A DNA stretch of 39,126 bases from JAGMDK01 sp023128695 (GCA_030628805.1 DAOVQG010000004.1:1-39126); one strand, 5' to 3'; shown: positions 7,299-16,633, counted from the first letter of the stretch. A program made the numbers and translations. Notes: generated by a model from the sequence alone, not told the origin.

Positions 7299-9512
7299 TC
7301 AATCGCCGCCTTGCGGCTGGACGACCACATCCTGCAGCACTTCGGGAGCCATCCAGATAGCCGCGAACTTCACATCGGCTTCGACAAGCGGACTATCGGC
7401 ACGGGCGCCTTCCCTCAGTGTGACCGTATGCAGTTGAACGGTTACGGGCGCATCGTGTAGCCGGCGATCACCGGGATACACGTGCCCTCGTGCATCGGGG
7501 TGTGCACCTTGGAAGAGTTCTCTGATCCGCCCGTCTCGCAACTGTCGTCGCGTCTCGACGTTTGGTCGCATTTGATACACCGTACAAACGGCATCCGGAT
7601 CTATGCCCAGGTAGCTACTGATCATGGTGAGCGCCGCGGTCCATCGCTGACTGTCTTCGAAGTCGCGGGTCTGAAGGGCGATCAAGAGTTCGTCATATAC
7701 TGCACCAAGAGGCACCTCGCGCGCAACCAAATGTTGTTGGTGATCCGTACGATCCGGATGTCCCTCGTCGGCCGCGAATCGGGCGGCGTAGCGACCCACA
7801 AAGGCCTCGACCGTATCGCGATTCTGGGCGACATCCGCCTCCTGTGGGCTCGATGGTACGCACCAGCCGTGAGTGAAGGTCGGACGAGCGTAATCAATAT
7901 CGATCACGGACTGTCGTGTTGGTCGCAATCTTCGATCGAGCAGGAAGACGCGACGGAACTCCGACAGCGGTCGACCTGTTTCGATGTGTTGAATCAGTCG
8001 AGTGCGCACATCTTCTTCGTGTTGCACATACCTCAGGTACAAATCAGAAACCGTGGCTTCAAGGAACACGCGGCAATACCCAAGGTACTGCCGTTTGTAA
8101 CCGAGGAACCTCGCGCGCTGCTGGATTGTATCGGCATTACCAACTCCGGGCCCACGCGGCATATAGGTCACGGTCAGCCCTTCGACAGTGAAGCCTCGAT
8201 CGAGCACCTGCCCACCGATCAGGATCCACGAGTAGTTTCGATTCCAGTGGATGTCGCGGTTGGCTTGCGGCAGTGAGTTGAGCAATCGCACATACGTTTC
8301 GCGGATCGCCTCGAGCAATTGGGCCGCGATCGCGCCAAACTCCTCCAGGTCATCGACCGTCGCAGCGAGGTCGGCATGTGCCACCTGGAATTGCTCGAGT
8401 AGTTGCTGGCAGTCGGGATCACTCGCTGGAAGTGCCAGTAGTTCGCTCCAGCGTGTGCGAATCGTCTGAACCCACGTGTGATACTGCGAGTGGCCGATCG
8501 TTCTGTGAGTTGGATGAACCATCATCGACCGGTTTCGAGGTCGAAGGTCTCTTCGGATGAGACCCGATGCGACGCCTACGAAGAAGAACTGCAGCGCGCG
8601 GATGAGGCTGTCAGGAGGCTCATGCAGCGGATGATCGGCAGTCGGTATTTCGTTGGGCGGAATGTCCGCAACGTAGGGCGAGCCTGCGGCAAAGAACGTT
8701 GTGCCACCCACGTAGTCGGGGCCCGGCTCTAGTACGACAGGGAAGTCGGGGGAGAGCACATCGATGAGGTTGATCAGGAGCGGTGCCTGAGGAGTCGCGG
8801 TGTATTGCAGGAAGGTGTGGTGCGGCAGCAAAGCGCGCAGTTGGCGTAGCCGCCGGTAAGTGGTGCTCAATTGGCCACCACGACTACGAACCAAGTTGTT
8901 GAGGCTCGCCTGGTCCGCCTCATCGTCTATGACGAGAGTGGGGACGTGAACGGCCTCGCCGAGTTCCCGGATTACGGCATTGAGAGCGCGAAGGCGTGTG
9001 TGATTCTTCTTGAGCGTGATGAGGACGGTTCGACGGTGTCGCTCGGGGACAGTCTCGTCTCTCGCCCCAGCCAGAACGTCGCGAATGCGCGGCACGTCAT
9101 CGAGGCTCGGTTCGAAGAATTCCGCCCATCGGCTGAATGGAGTCTCCTCCACGCCGAGATCGCACAGCAGCCTGCCATAGGATTGCCTGGAAAGGGGACT
9201 CGTCATGCCGGCAATGACGATGATGATTCTAAATCTATTGTCGCTTGCGAGAGCGGCCACTGTCGTGAAAGAGAGTGTCTTGCCGCTCTGGACGTAGCCA
9301 ACGACCAAGCCGGTCCCATCACCGTCGGCCTCGTTGGGGCTGGTACACTGAGAGAGAATCTCACGGGAACTCTGGAGGACGGCATGTTGGCTGTTCTCGT
9401 CACTTAGGGTTCGTGCGACCGTGGCGGTGGCCTCCTCCCCAATGACGGGATCCCACCCTTGAGCTTCATCGCTTAGCTCACCGAGGACTTCGATATGTTC
9501 GGCGTCGGACAT
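7299..9512 (-). CDS. Z1-domain ATPase of a MORC-type restriction system
   Basis: A 737-aa P-loop protein with helicase-like motifs: Walker A GYVQSGKT (about 73-80), Walker B VIDDEAD (about 195-201), motif III-like QYTATPQAP (~240), and a C-terminal helicase core containing GGQVLDRGFTVEGL, TYMPRGPGVGNADTIQQRAR and a following LGYKR. The Gln before SGKT and the LDRGFT motif are signatures of the Z1 group described alongside bacterial MORC ATPases (Iyer, Abhiman and Aravind 2008). ATG 9512 follows AAAGGGCGG; an upstream GTG at 9515 is possible. It sits 14 bases after the MORC gene and overlaps the translation signals of the nuclease gene. Likely role: ATP-dependent DNA translocation or remodelling within the nuclease complex. 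Confidence 0.88.
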   Translation of the reverse strand: MSDAEHIEVLGELSDEAQGWDPVIGEEATATVARTLSDENSQHAVLQSSREILSQCTSPNEADGDGTGLVVGYVQSGKTLSFTTVAALASDNRFRIIIVIAGMTSPLSRQSYGRLLCDLGVEETPFSRWAEFFEPSLDDVPRIRDVLAGARDETVPERHRRTVLITLKKNHTRLRALNAVIRELGEAVHVPTLVIDDEADQASLNNLVRSRGGQLSTTYRRLRQLRALLPHHTFLQYTATPQAPLLINLIDVLSPDFPVVLEPGPDYVGGTTFFAAGSPYVADIPPNEIPTADHPLHEPPDSLIRALQFFFVGVASGLIRRDLRPRNRSMMVHPTHRTIGHSQYHTWVQTIRTRWSELLALPASDPDCQQLLEQFQVAHADLAATVDDLEEFGAIAAQLLEAIRETYVRLLNSLPQANRDIHWNRNYSWILIGGQVLDRGFTVEGLTVTYMPRGPGVGNADTIQQRARFLGYKRQYLGYCRVFLEATVSDLYLRYVQHEEDVRTRLIQHIETGRPLSEFRRVFLLDRRLRPTRQSVIDIDYARPTFTHGWCVPSSPQEADVAQNRDTVEAFVGRYAARFAADEGHPDRTDHQQHLVAREVPLGAVYDELLIALQTRDFEDSQRWTAALTMISSYLGIDPDAVCTVYQMRPNVETRRQLRDGRIRELFQGAHPDARGHVYPGDRRLHDAPVTVQLHTVTLREGARADSPLVEADVKFAAIWMAPEVLQDVVVQPQGGD

Positions 9513-9526
9513 CACTGCCGCCCTTT

Positions 9527-11089
9527 CTACACACGTGATAGAGCCAGTGTAAGGATCTTGTTGAGCTTCATTCGTATGGCACCGGCTTGTCGAACACCAC
9601 CATCACGCGACACCTTCTCTGCAAGTCCGAGAGCCGCGGCCACGCGCAAGACCGGCTCGATCTTTTCCCGGTCGGCTCCTACGAATCGCTCCATGAACGG
9701 ATGGGGCAAAGATAATCGCAGACCCAACAGCTCTCTTTCCTCGGCGTCCTCGTCCGCCACGACGGCGTCGCTGATCTCAAGCCAATCGCCGACCGCCGGG
9801 TCATCACTCAATTCCAGAACAATACGCCAGCGCCGATTCTCAAAGCTGAGGTCAATCACCCGCCGCGAAGCGAGATCGGCCTCGTGTAACTCTTGTGGTG
9901 GATCGATGTCGGTCGGCTCACTTGCCGCACTCTCGATCGCTTCGACACCATGCCGCTCAAGTGACTGCCCGGTGCGCTCTGAGGCGGTCTCGGCCGCTTG
10001 TCGCAGTGCCTGCCGGGCCGGTCGTACTCGATAGTTGCGCGCCTGGCGAATGAGCGGCATTGCTGGATCGTTGATCCGCTCCCGGAGCAACTCAAGGAAT
10101 GGCTCCTCGTTCTCGTCCCACCTGAAGCCGTCCTTCGTATGAGCGATCTCGAATCCTTCGAGATGCAACTCCCCGAACAGACGCTGGTATACGAAGTCAT
10201 TCGGCGTGCCAAAGATGGCTTGCGGTCGATACTTCTCGTCACCGCTACCCTCAATCAGACGGTTGCGACGGAACAAGGAGAATCCTGCGTACTTCGTGCT
10301 CCCCTCCCGCCGAAGCGCAGCAAAGCCCGTCGCTCGGAGTCCGCGACCAAAATCAAAATCATCGAGCGTGATCCGCCACTCAACGGGATCGCCGGTCGGA
10401 TCGTTGTTCTGGTCATACGCAGGCGCGACCAGGACATCTGGCTCCGCGTACAGCAACTCCTCACCGTTGAACCGCAGAACCACCAAGCCCTCCCGTGTGT
10501 ACACGCGGTAGATGTCCGCGAGATGCTCCTTGATCTTGCCGACAGTCCGCCCGATAGGTGTGTTGTGAAGCTGCAAGAGTTGGATCTCGGTGAAGTGTGC
10601 CTCCAGCGGCGCATCTGTCGCAACTACGTCCAACTCTTCTATCTCGTCATGCACGATTCGTTCAATGTCGAATGTCACCTGGCGCTGCAAGGCTTCGCCG
10701 ATGGCCGATGTTCGGACCTGCCATGACGGCGAAAACCAGCATGCAGCACTCTTCATGCCCATCCCGAACTCGGCGAGTCCGGTTCGATCTGGAGGCACCT
10801 GAGCGGGGCGAAAGGCTCTTGCGTAATCCCGTTCTCGAATGCCGGCAGCGTTGTCACGGACGATGAGCCGTCCACCATCATTCTGGTCGAGTTCAATATC
10901 CACCCGCAGGACGAACTGGCCTCCGTGAAGTCCGCACAACTCGTCGCGATTTGTCAGGAAGCTCTGGATGGAATTGTCAACGAACTCGGCGAGCGCGAAC
11001 CATGGTCGGTAGTTGAGGTGCCGTAAAACCGACAGGACACTCACCCCTGGGCGAATGTTGACGCGATTGCCTGTCCTTGAAGTAGCCAT
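9527..11089 (-). CDS. MORC-like GHKL ATPase
   Basis: A 520-aa protein with an N-terminal GHKL (Hsp90/MutL/MORC) ATPase domain. Visible motifs are EFVDNSIQ (N box; Glu35 as base, Asn39 for Mg), VRDNAAGI (G1-like, about 78-84), and GLAEFGMGMKSAACWFS (about 104-120) with the G-x-G ATP lid and Lys. A transducer-like domain and a variable C-terminal part follow. AGGAGA just upstream of ATG 11089 is a good ribosome-binding site. Known context: prokaryotic MORC homologues occur in restriction-type operons with a Z1 protein, a PD-(D/E)XK nuclease, Vsr and a C5 methylase, exactly the set seen here. It probably acts as an ATP-gated clamp that senses unmodified DNA (inference). Ends in TAG. Confidence 0.88.
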   Translation of the reverse strand: MATSRTGNRVNIRPGVSVLSVLRHLNYRPWFALAEFVDNSIQSFLTNRDELCGLHGGQFVLRVDIELDQNDGGRLIVRDNAAGIRERDYARAFRPAQVPPDRTGLAEFGMGMKSAACWFSPSWQVRTSAIGEALQRQVTFDIERIVHDEIEELDVVATDAPLEAHFTEIQLLQLHNTPIGRTVGKIKEHLADIYRVYTREGLVVLRFNGEELLYAEPDVLVAPAYDQNNDPTGDPVEWRITLDDFDFGRGLRATGFAALRREGSTKYAGFSLFRRNRLIEGSGDEKYRPQAIFGTPNDFVYQRLFGELHLEGFEIAHTKDGFRWDENEEPFLELLRERINDPAMPLIRQARNYRVRPARQALRQAAETASERTGQSLERHGVEAIESAASEPTDIDPPQELHEADLASRRVIDLSFENRRWRIVLELSDDPAVGDWLEISDAVVADEDAEERELLGLRLSLPHPFMERFVGADREKIEPVLRVAAALGLAEKVSRDGGVRQAGAIRMKLNKILTLALSRV

Positions 11090-11118
11090 CTGTTCTCCTG
11101 GGTCGTTCCCTCGGCTCC

Positions 11119-12444
11119 TTATGATTGGCGAGCACCATTGCGCACTGACGCTAAAGGACGTAAGCGTGAGCGCCGTTGTGGCCTAGGCGAAGGCAGGAGG
11201 GCCCGTGCAATAAACTCTACAACATCAGCGTTAACTGCATTCCCTAGAGCTTTGAATGCACGCGTTGGTGCTTCCGGCAGGTGTGTGAGATCGCGCAAAC
11301 TCTGGATCTCGGCACACTCGCGAGGCGTCATGTATCGGCGTTCCCAAGCGATGATCGGCACCTGTGTCGTCGTCATCGCAACTAGAGAAGGTGCGGTCGT
11401 AGGGCGCTTGACCCGCACGCCAGAGGCGCGGAACTGAATCACGTATTTCCAGATATCGCGTACTTCACCCTTGCAGTTCCACTCGAACTTCTGGAGACTC
11501 GGGGGGAACTTGAGTATGCGGGGGAGCCACTGGTCGATCCAATGCTTGTTCTCGTCGTAGAGGGCGCGGTTCTGGGCAATAAACTGGATCTTCCAATCCG
11601 GGAAACGACGTTCGCGAGTACGGGCGTAGGATGGAAGCGCCAACATCCGTTCAGATGGTGGCACATAGTTAAGCGGTACGCCGTGGGCGCCGTGATACCT
11701 GCACAGCGCTCGCGTGCCGAAAGCATGGGGTGTTTGTGTCTCGTACGGATATGTCGCGCCAAACTCCATCGACCAGATTGGGAATGAGGGTAGTTCTTCC
11801 TTCTTGGGGAAGCGGCGTATAAACGCCTGCCAGGCCCGAAGACACTCTGTGACCTGCCGAGAAAGGGGACGCGCGTCATCAGGTCGCTCGTCAAGCGCGG
11901 TTACAATCGAGGTGGGCGTTTTGGTTCTAGCAGGCCAAGCAAAGCCGTTGAGCCCGTTACGCGAGCCAGCGATGTAGATTCGTTCACGGACCTGCGGGAT
12001 CCCAAACTGGTGAGGCGAGAGCTTGTGCTCGGAGATATCGTATCCAGCGCGACGGAGGGCCCTTCGCATTGAATACCATGTGTCTCCATCGTCATGTCTC
12101 GACAGATTCGGCACGTTTTCGAGAAGGAGAAAACGCGGCTTGCAGTGCCGCAGGATCTTCAGCACGTAACCGAAGAGGTCGCCCCACTTGGGACAACTCC
12201 GTCCGTGCTGCGAGCCGGCTTTGGAGAACGGTTGGCAAGGGAATCCCGCGCAAAGGATCTGGTGGGCAGGGATCGTGTCTACCTGGACGGTGCGAATATC
12301 TCCAGTTGGGTGGATACCGAAATTCTTCTCATATAGGTCACGGAGACGGTCATCGAGTTCGGATGCGAAGACGCATTCGTGACCCAGTCGCGATAGTGCT
12401 AAGTGAAAGCCACCTAGCCCCGCAAACAAATCGATGAACTTCAT
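11119..12444 (-). CDS. DNA (cytosine-5-)-methyltransferase
   Basis: A 441-aa C5 methylase: motif I DLFAGLGGFHLAL at the N terminus, motif IV GFPCQPFSKAG with catalytic Cys70, motif VI LLENVPNL, motif VIII QVRERIYIAGSR, a target-recognition region of roughly 190 residues, and motifs IX-X ending in GNAVNADVVEF. It transfers methyl from SAM to cytosine C5 in a target I cannot predict. ATG 12444 is chosen because motif I begins at once; the frame is open 28 codons further up, but that part is Arg/Pro-rich and unlike the family. First gene of the minus-strand restriction operon; 5-methylcytosine deamination would make the T:G mismatches repaired by the nearby Vsr-like protein. Confidence 0.93.
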   Translation of the reverse strand: MKFIDLFAGLGGFHLALSRLGHECVFASELDDRLRDLYEKNFGIHPTGDIRTVQVDTIPAHQILCAGFPCQPFSKAGSQHGRSCPKWGDLFGYVLKILRHCKPRFLLLENVPNLSRHDDGDTWYSMRRALRRAGYDISEHKLSPHQFGIPQVRERIYIAGSRNGLNGFAWPARTKTPTSIVTALDERPDDARPLSRQVTECLRAWQAFIRRFPKKEELPSFPIWSMEFGATYPYETQTPHAFGTRALCRYHGAHGVPLNYVPPSERMLALPSYARTRERRFPDWKIQFIAQNRALYDENKHWIDQWLPRILKFPPSLQKFEWNCKGEVRDIWKYVIQFRASGVRVKRPTTAPSLVAMTTTQVPIIAWERRYMTPRECAEIQSLRDLTHLPEAPTRAFKALGNAVNADVVEFIARALLPSPRPQRRSRLRPLASVRNGARQS

Positions 12445-12561
12445 CCTTCCACCCGTAACGCTCCCTGCCACCACAATCCGTAGGCGATGCGCAGGACTCG
12501 GCGTTCTCGGCCGGTTGATACAGCGCAAGGTGTAGGATTATGAATAGCGCCTGTGCCACAG

Positions 12562-13530
12562 TCAGAACAGATCATCTAACGCGGCCTCCTTCTCTGCCAC
12601 TGATGGCTGAACGTATCGCCAAATGTACCGCTCGGAGCTTTGTCCGGAAAGTTCCATCGCGTATTGCACACCGTGCTTCTCGGCCGCACGCCGGAGACAC
12701 GTGTGCCGGAGTACGTGTGCATGTAAGTGAATCTTGTCGTCTTCAGCCAACCGCGCGTTCGCCTGGCTGGCGATCGCCTTGAGTGCCGCGTCGACGTTCT
12801 GCCGAGCGAGACGGTTGCCCGTGCGTGACTGAAACAGCGGACCCGGGTCGCGCCCGCGCTCGTCGTCGAGGTACGCGTCGAGGGCTTCGCGAGCCTCGCC
12901 GGCGACGAACACCGCCCGCGAGACCTTCCGGCCCTTGCGCTTCACATTGTGGAAGTGCTTGCCCTGGTACTGGTCAAGGTCGAGTGACAGCAGTTCCGAC
13001 ACGCGCAGCCCGGTGCGGAGCAACACCTGGAAGATCGCGTGATCGCGAAGCGGATGCTGATTGCGCCGGCGCTTCAGGTGAACGAGTTGCTCAGAGGCGG
13101 CTTTGAGCCGCGTGATGTCGATGTCACGCAGGCCCTTCCACTCCGGGTCATCGACGTTGAGGTCTGGCACTCGCTCCGTCGGATTGCCGGCCAAGAAGGG
13201 ACGTTTCCGGTGAATCCACCGGGCGCAGTGACGCAGCGTGGCCAGCACCCGGTTGATGGTCGTCGGGCTTCGCTTCTCCCGGTGGAGCTGCTTGACGAAG
13301 TCGCCGGTGATCGACCGGGTCCACTGGTCGGGATGGTCGGCGCCGATCGCCGTGACGAAATAATCAAGGAAGGCCTGAAGATCCCGGGTTTTGGCCCGAA
13401 TGGTGTTCTCGGCGTTGGCGCCGGCCTCCAGTTCCATGTAGAGGCTGAACCAGGCCGCCAGGCTGTCCCGCTCGCGTGCGGGAACGAGCTCGTGCGATGG
13501 TCTGAGAAGTGCTATCTCGCTCTCGAACAT
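12562..13530 (-). CDS. Tyrosine recombinase / integrase (XerC/D type)
   Basis: A ~322-aa site-specific recombinase. An N-terminal SAM-like DNA-binding domain (about 15-125) precedes the catalytic domain. That has box I RTGLRVSELLSLDL with the first Arg, the beta-hairpin Lys in VKRKGRKV, box II HAHVLRHTC (H-x-x-R), and the C-terminal ERYIWRYVQ with the nucleophilic Tyr. The usual His/Trp before the Tyr is replaced by the context LSGQSSERY. ATG 13530 fits the family; a TTG 36 bases upstream is the alternative. A 12-bp inverted repeat lies just beyond the start. It probably integrates or excises the mobilizable element. Confidence 0.9.
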   Translation of the reverse strand: MFESEIALLRPSHELVPARERDSLAAWFSLYMELEAGANAENTIRAKTRDLQAFLDYFVTAIGADHPDQWTRSITGDFVKQLHREKRSPTTINRVLATLRHCARWIHRKRPFLAGNPTERVPDLNVDDPEWKGLRDIDITRLKAASEQLVHLKRRRNQHPLRDHAIFQVLLRTGLRVSELLSLDLDQYQGKHFHNVKRKGRKVSRAVFVAGEAREALDAYLDDERGRDPGPLFQSRTGNRLARQNVDAALKAIASQANARLAEDDKIHLHAHVLRHTCLRRAAEKHGVQYAMELSGQSSERYIWRYVQPSVAEKEAALDDLF

Positions 13531-13552
13531 GCCCAGAATCGTATCCTCGTCT

Positions 13553-13634
13553 CTTATGTCACGCAAATAATCGGATTCTCAGCCCTCCGAAGGCCCAGAT
13601 CTCGAGCCCAAAGGAGCTCGTGGCGTGACATAAG
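13553..13634. promoter_or_regulatory. 12-bp inverted repeat at the recombinase start
   Basis: CTTATGTCACGC (13553-13564) and GCGTGACATAAG (13623-13634) are perfect inverted copies separated by 58 bases. A shorter CATAA/TTATG pair (13629-13633/13640-13644) overlaps the right arm. The position, just upstream of the recombinase gene, suits recombinase arm/core binding (attachment region) or an operator for autoregulation. Confidence 0.55.
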
Positions 13635-13645
13635 GTACATTATGA

Positions 13646-13902
13646 CATGGAGATACGGCTGTAAACCCCCAACCGCAGACCTGGGGCTAAGGGGGCTGCC
13701 TCCCGCCCCACCATCCGCCTATGCAACGTCGTCGCCGCTCCCCGTCATAACCCTCCTGAGTGATTCGTCACGGACATGCTGAATACGGGTAGACGACTGA
13801 AGCCAACTCTCGGTCGTGCGTCCACGAGCGGGCGTACGGCCGGGAGTCTGGTGGTGCGAACACGGTTGATTGAATGCTCTTACGCAAGAAAGGAAATAAC
13901 TC
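13646..13902. other. Intergenic region between recombinase and DUF932 gene
   Basis: No gene is supported. The segment separates two divergently oriented genes and so should hold a promoter for each. No clear sigma70 boxes were found. AAAGGA at the right end is the ribosome-binding site of the gene at 13903. Confidence 0.4.
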
Positions 13903-15009
13903 ATGCAGAATCTGACACGTGCACACGACGAACTCTTCCGCCGAGGGCCGGACGAACGGTTCAAGACGTTCGACGACCTCTGGCGGTGTTGCCGTGATGT
14001 CAAGGAAGGATCAACAGACCGCTGGCACCCGCCGGCAGGAATCGGAGTCGAGCCGCATGGCGGCCGGCTCCGGCTGACGCTGGCGGACGAAGGCATATTC
14101 CAGTTGAACGACTGGAGCTTCTCGCAGTTGTGCTCACTTGCCGGCGCAAGCAAGGAAACGGTGAACAAGCTCACGCCTGACACCGCCAGTCTCGTCTTCA
14201 CCGAGATGATGCCACGTGGGTCCAAACCGCTGCAAGTGTTTACCCGCTCCAACGGGTCGGGTGACATGGTTCGTTCGATCCACGGCGCGAGCTACACGAG
14301 GTTGTTCGACGTGGACCTGCTTTCCATGGTTCGCGAGTTCGCGACTGATTTCCAGCCGCCGCAGGAGGCGGCGCCGTTTGAAGGCGACGCCGAGGCGCCC
14401 GCCGAGAGCGCATCGGACACACCATCCGATCGCTCTTCCGGCGGCGGTGGCACCGGCCTGTACCGCGGGGAGCAGGACATGTTCTGCTTCCTGATCGACC
14501 CGGTCGGATGGGCGGAAATCAACGGCGAGGCTTTCGCGCCTGGGTTCTTCCTCTGGAACTCCGAGGTTGGAAAGCGTTCCGTGGGCGTTCAGACGTTCTG
14601 GTTCCAGGCAGTATGCCAGAACCATATCGTCTGGGACGCCGTGGAAGTCGGCGAGTTCAGCCGCAAGCACACGGCCAATGTCCACGAGGCGTTCGACGAG
14701 ATCCGGCGGATCATCGAACGGCTGGCCGCCAGGCGCGACGAGCGCCGGGACGGATTCGTTCGCGTGATCAAGAAGGCCATGGAGACCAGGGTTGGCAAGA
14801 GCGCGGACGAAATCGTCAAGATGCTCAGCCAGAAGGGCATAACACGTTCCCTGGCCAAGCAGGCGCTTGAATTCGCGAAGCGAGACGGCGCATTCACTAT
14901 CTTCTCGCTGGTTGACGCTCTAACCCGTATCTCTGGTCAGTGCAAGTACGCCGGCGACCGCGCGGACGTGGATGCCAAGGCATCCTCATTGCTTGCTCTC
15001 GCGGTCTGA
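13903..15009 (+). CDS. DUF932-family protein
   Basis: A 368-aa soluble protein with the DUF932 pattern known from phages and plasmids. The C-terminal half contains GFFLWNSEVGKRSVGVQTFWFQ and VCQNHIVW, corresponding to the family's N-S-E-V-G...R...V-C-x-N-x-x-V core. The N-terminal half has LCSLAGASKETVNKL. A low-complexity insert rich in Ala, Ser, Asp and Gly (about 150-185) splits the two halves. Ribosome-binding site AAAGGA lies 8 bases before ATG 13903. Function is unproven; such proteins travel on mobile elements and are often near replication or recombination genes. It is divergent from the recombinase. Confidence 0.8.
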   Translation: MQNLTRAHDELFRRGPDERFKTFDDLWRCCRDVKEGSTDRWHPPAGIGVEPHGGRLRLTLADEGIFQLNDWSFSQLCSLAGASKETVNKLTPDTASLVFTEMMPRGSKPLQVFTRSNGSGDMVRSIHGASYTRLFDVDLLSMVREFATDFQPPQEAAPFEGDAEAPAESASDTPSDRSSGGGGTGLYRGEQDMFCFLIDPVGWAEINGEAFAPGFFLWNSEVGKRSVGVQTFWFQAVCQNHIVWDAVEVGEFSRKHTANVHEAFDEIRRIIERLAARRDERRDGFVRVIKKAMETRVGKSADEIVKMLSQKGITRSLAKQALEFAKRDGAFTIFSLVDALTRISGQCKYAGDRADVDAKASSLLALAV

Positions 15010-15166
15010 CGGTTCCGGCGACACATGTCGCCGTTCGGTTGTTACGAGGCTCACGCACCACCGAGCCTCCCTCTTGCATTTGTGTTCGGATGCCGACCGG
15101 CCCCAGCGCGCGACGCCAGTTCGAACGCGGTTTGATTAAGAACCGAAAAGTGTGCTAGGTTCGGGT

Positions 15167-15316
15167 ATGGATGAATTGAAGCTACCAGCAATCTGCTTTC
15201 ACTGCCGCCGACGATTGTCGCCAGGCTCGCTCTACCACCGTTGGCCACAATACATGCTGTGGTTCGTACAGGTAGTCCTGACAAGCATCGTCATCGGCGC
15301 GTACTTCGGCCTGTAA
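15167..15316 (+). CDS. Small CxxC membrane protein (49 aa)
   Basis: A 49-codon gene from ATG 15167 to TAA 15316. The protein begins MDELKLPAICFHCRRRLSPG, with a C-x-x-C knuckle at 10-13, followed by one hydrophobic helix (about 30-48) ending in GAYFGL. The CxxC-then-TM layout and sensible composition support a real small gene, though the upstream Shine-Dalgarno is weak. Function unknown; it stands alone between the DUF932 gene and a convergent membrane-protein gene. Confidence 0.5.
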   Translation: MDELKLPAICFHCRRRLSPGSLYHRWPQYMLWFVQVVLTSIVIGAYFGL

Positions 15317-15547
15317 ATGGCTTTGCCTACCCTCGGCCGCCGGCAATAACGCGCACTTTGCCAATCGAGATTAGAAAGAGGCGTTTGCCAAGGCCGGGGA
15401 GCGCAGAGCTATTTGTAGTCTGAGGTGGCGAGCGGAGAATCGCGTCGGCCATCGCCGCAGGGCGGCCGGCATACCCGTGCAGCCCCAGCGACGACAGGCG
15501 ACGCTCGACACGTGAATCACGTCCGTGTCGTGCTCTGCTCCCGCGCT

Positions 15548-16213
15548 TCAGGCTCCGTGGTCCGCTGGACCGCTCGTTTCGTCGTTGTTCGCCGGTTTGT
15601 CTTGCGCCGCTTCGGCTTGGGTTCCTGAGTCGTCAACTCGGTCGCGGCTGCACCGTGTCCGTTCGTCATCGCTAACCTCGCTTTCTTTCGTGCCAAGAAG
15701 GAACGCCGCTCGCGTGTAGTAGTTCCGCAACGTGTCTCGCGAGCCAGCCCAGTAAAGCAGTCCGACCGCGAGAATCCCGCAGTCCAATGGGTCCAGTTCG
15801 GTCACGCATCGTCCGGAGGCCGCCAGGCGGGCCGCAACGAGCCAGAGCATCGCGACCAGCATGTTCGCGTAGAACTGGTAGTAGCGGTAATGGTTCTCCA
15901 CCAGCGCCTCGAAGGCCCCGAGCCGCTCCTGCAGCTTTGAATCGTCCCACGCCGGCCTGTTGATGCCGGTCCAATGGTGCAGGCTGTCGATGACAGCCCA
16001 GCGAATCGTGCTCGCCGTCAGGCCGGCGGCTACCGAGGCGAGGGTGACGTACAGGAAGCCGCCCACCGTGGCGGAGTTGCCTGCGGTCACCGACGACGCG
16101 ACGAGCCAGCCCCGCACGGTCGGCGAGAAGTGGCTGACTCCCCACAGGCTGACGAACCCCGGCAGAACATAGGCGATGAGGAAGCCGAAGTTCTGGCCGG
16201 AGACTTCCCTCAC
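15548..16213 (-). CDS. Four-TM membrane protein, unknown function
   Basis: A 221-aa protein starting at GTG 16213 behind GGAGGAGG. Hydrophobic segments lie at about 9-28, 50-75, 115-135 and 145-160. The C-terminal ~50 residues are hydrophilic and charged (ESEVSDDERTRCSRDRVDDS and onward), probably cytosolic. A loop with NRPAWDDSKLQERLGAFEAL and an aromatic HYRYYQFYANM segment separates TM pairs. No named family recognised. The preceding gene on the same strand (16367-16633) is 150 bases away, so it may have its own promoter. Confidence 0.7.
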   Translation of the reverse strand: MREVSGQNFGFLIAYVLPGFVSLWGVSHFSPTVRGWLVASSVTAGNSATVGGFLYVTLASVAAGLTASTIRWAVIDSLHHWTGINRPAWDDSKLQERLGAFEALVENHYRYYQFYANMLVAMLWLVAARLAASGRCVTELDPLDCGILAVGLLYWAGSRDTLRNYYTRAAFLLGTKESEVSDDERTRCSRDRVDDSGTQAEAAQDKPANNDETSGPADHGA

Positions 16214-16366
16214 GGCCCCCCTCCTCCGGGGGACCGGCGAGCACCAGATTCTGACGAGTGGCCGCCAAAGGGCGCCTCCTCTCTGCTGTGGCGGTGGCCC
16301 ACCGCCTCTTCACGTAAGATCATATGCATATTACATAAGACATCAAGCCCAAAAAAGAATGTTGGT

Positions 16367-16633
16367 TCAGTCCCTCGGACGCCGGACCGGCGGCGGGCCC
16401 GGCAGAATCCAGATCCTGCCCGACTCGCCCGTTTCCGAGTCCTGAAAGTACAGGTCGACACCTTCCTCCCGGGCCTTGAGTAGATCGTTGTAAACCATTA
16501 TGGCCTCACGAATTACCTCAGCAACCGACTCCTTGCCCGTGAGTTTCTGGAGCCGCTTGAGGTCCTTGAGGGACCCGTCCGGGAGCCACAGTGTGAATCG
16601 GGTTTTCTCGGCTCCGGCGTGTCGAGGGCTCAT
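16367..16633 (-). CDS. Ribbon-helix-helix type DNA-binding protein
   Basis: An 88-aa protein with a short beta strand KTRFTLWLPDGSLKDLKRLQ followed by a helix containing KESVAEVIREAIMVYNDLL, the RHH (CopG/Arc-like) pattern. It should bind DNA as a dimer and act as a repressor or partition/relaxosome accessory factor. ATG 16633 has GGAG 7 bases upstream. A TTGCAC-17-TACCAT promoter lies at 16665-16693. The C-terminal tail is Pro/Arg-rich. No toxin gene of matching type sits beside it. Confidence 0.7.
   Translation of the reverse strand: MSPRHAGAEKTRFTLWLPDGSLKDLKRLQKLTGKESVAEVIREAIMVYNDLLKAREEGVDLYFQDSETGESGRIWILPGPPPVRRPRD

Noticed and set aside
7482..10726. Plus-strand frames opposite the Z1 and MORC genes
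   Set aside because: Both minus-strand genes show full motif sets; the opposite frames have no start signals or motifs.
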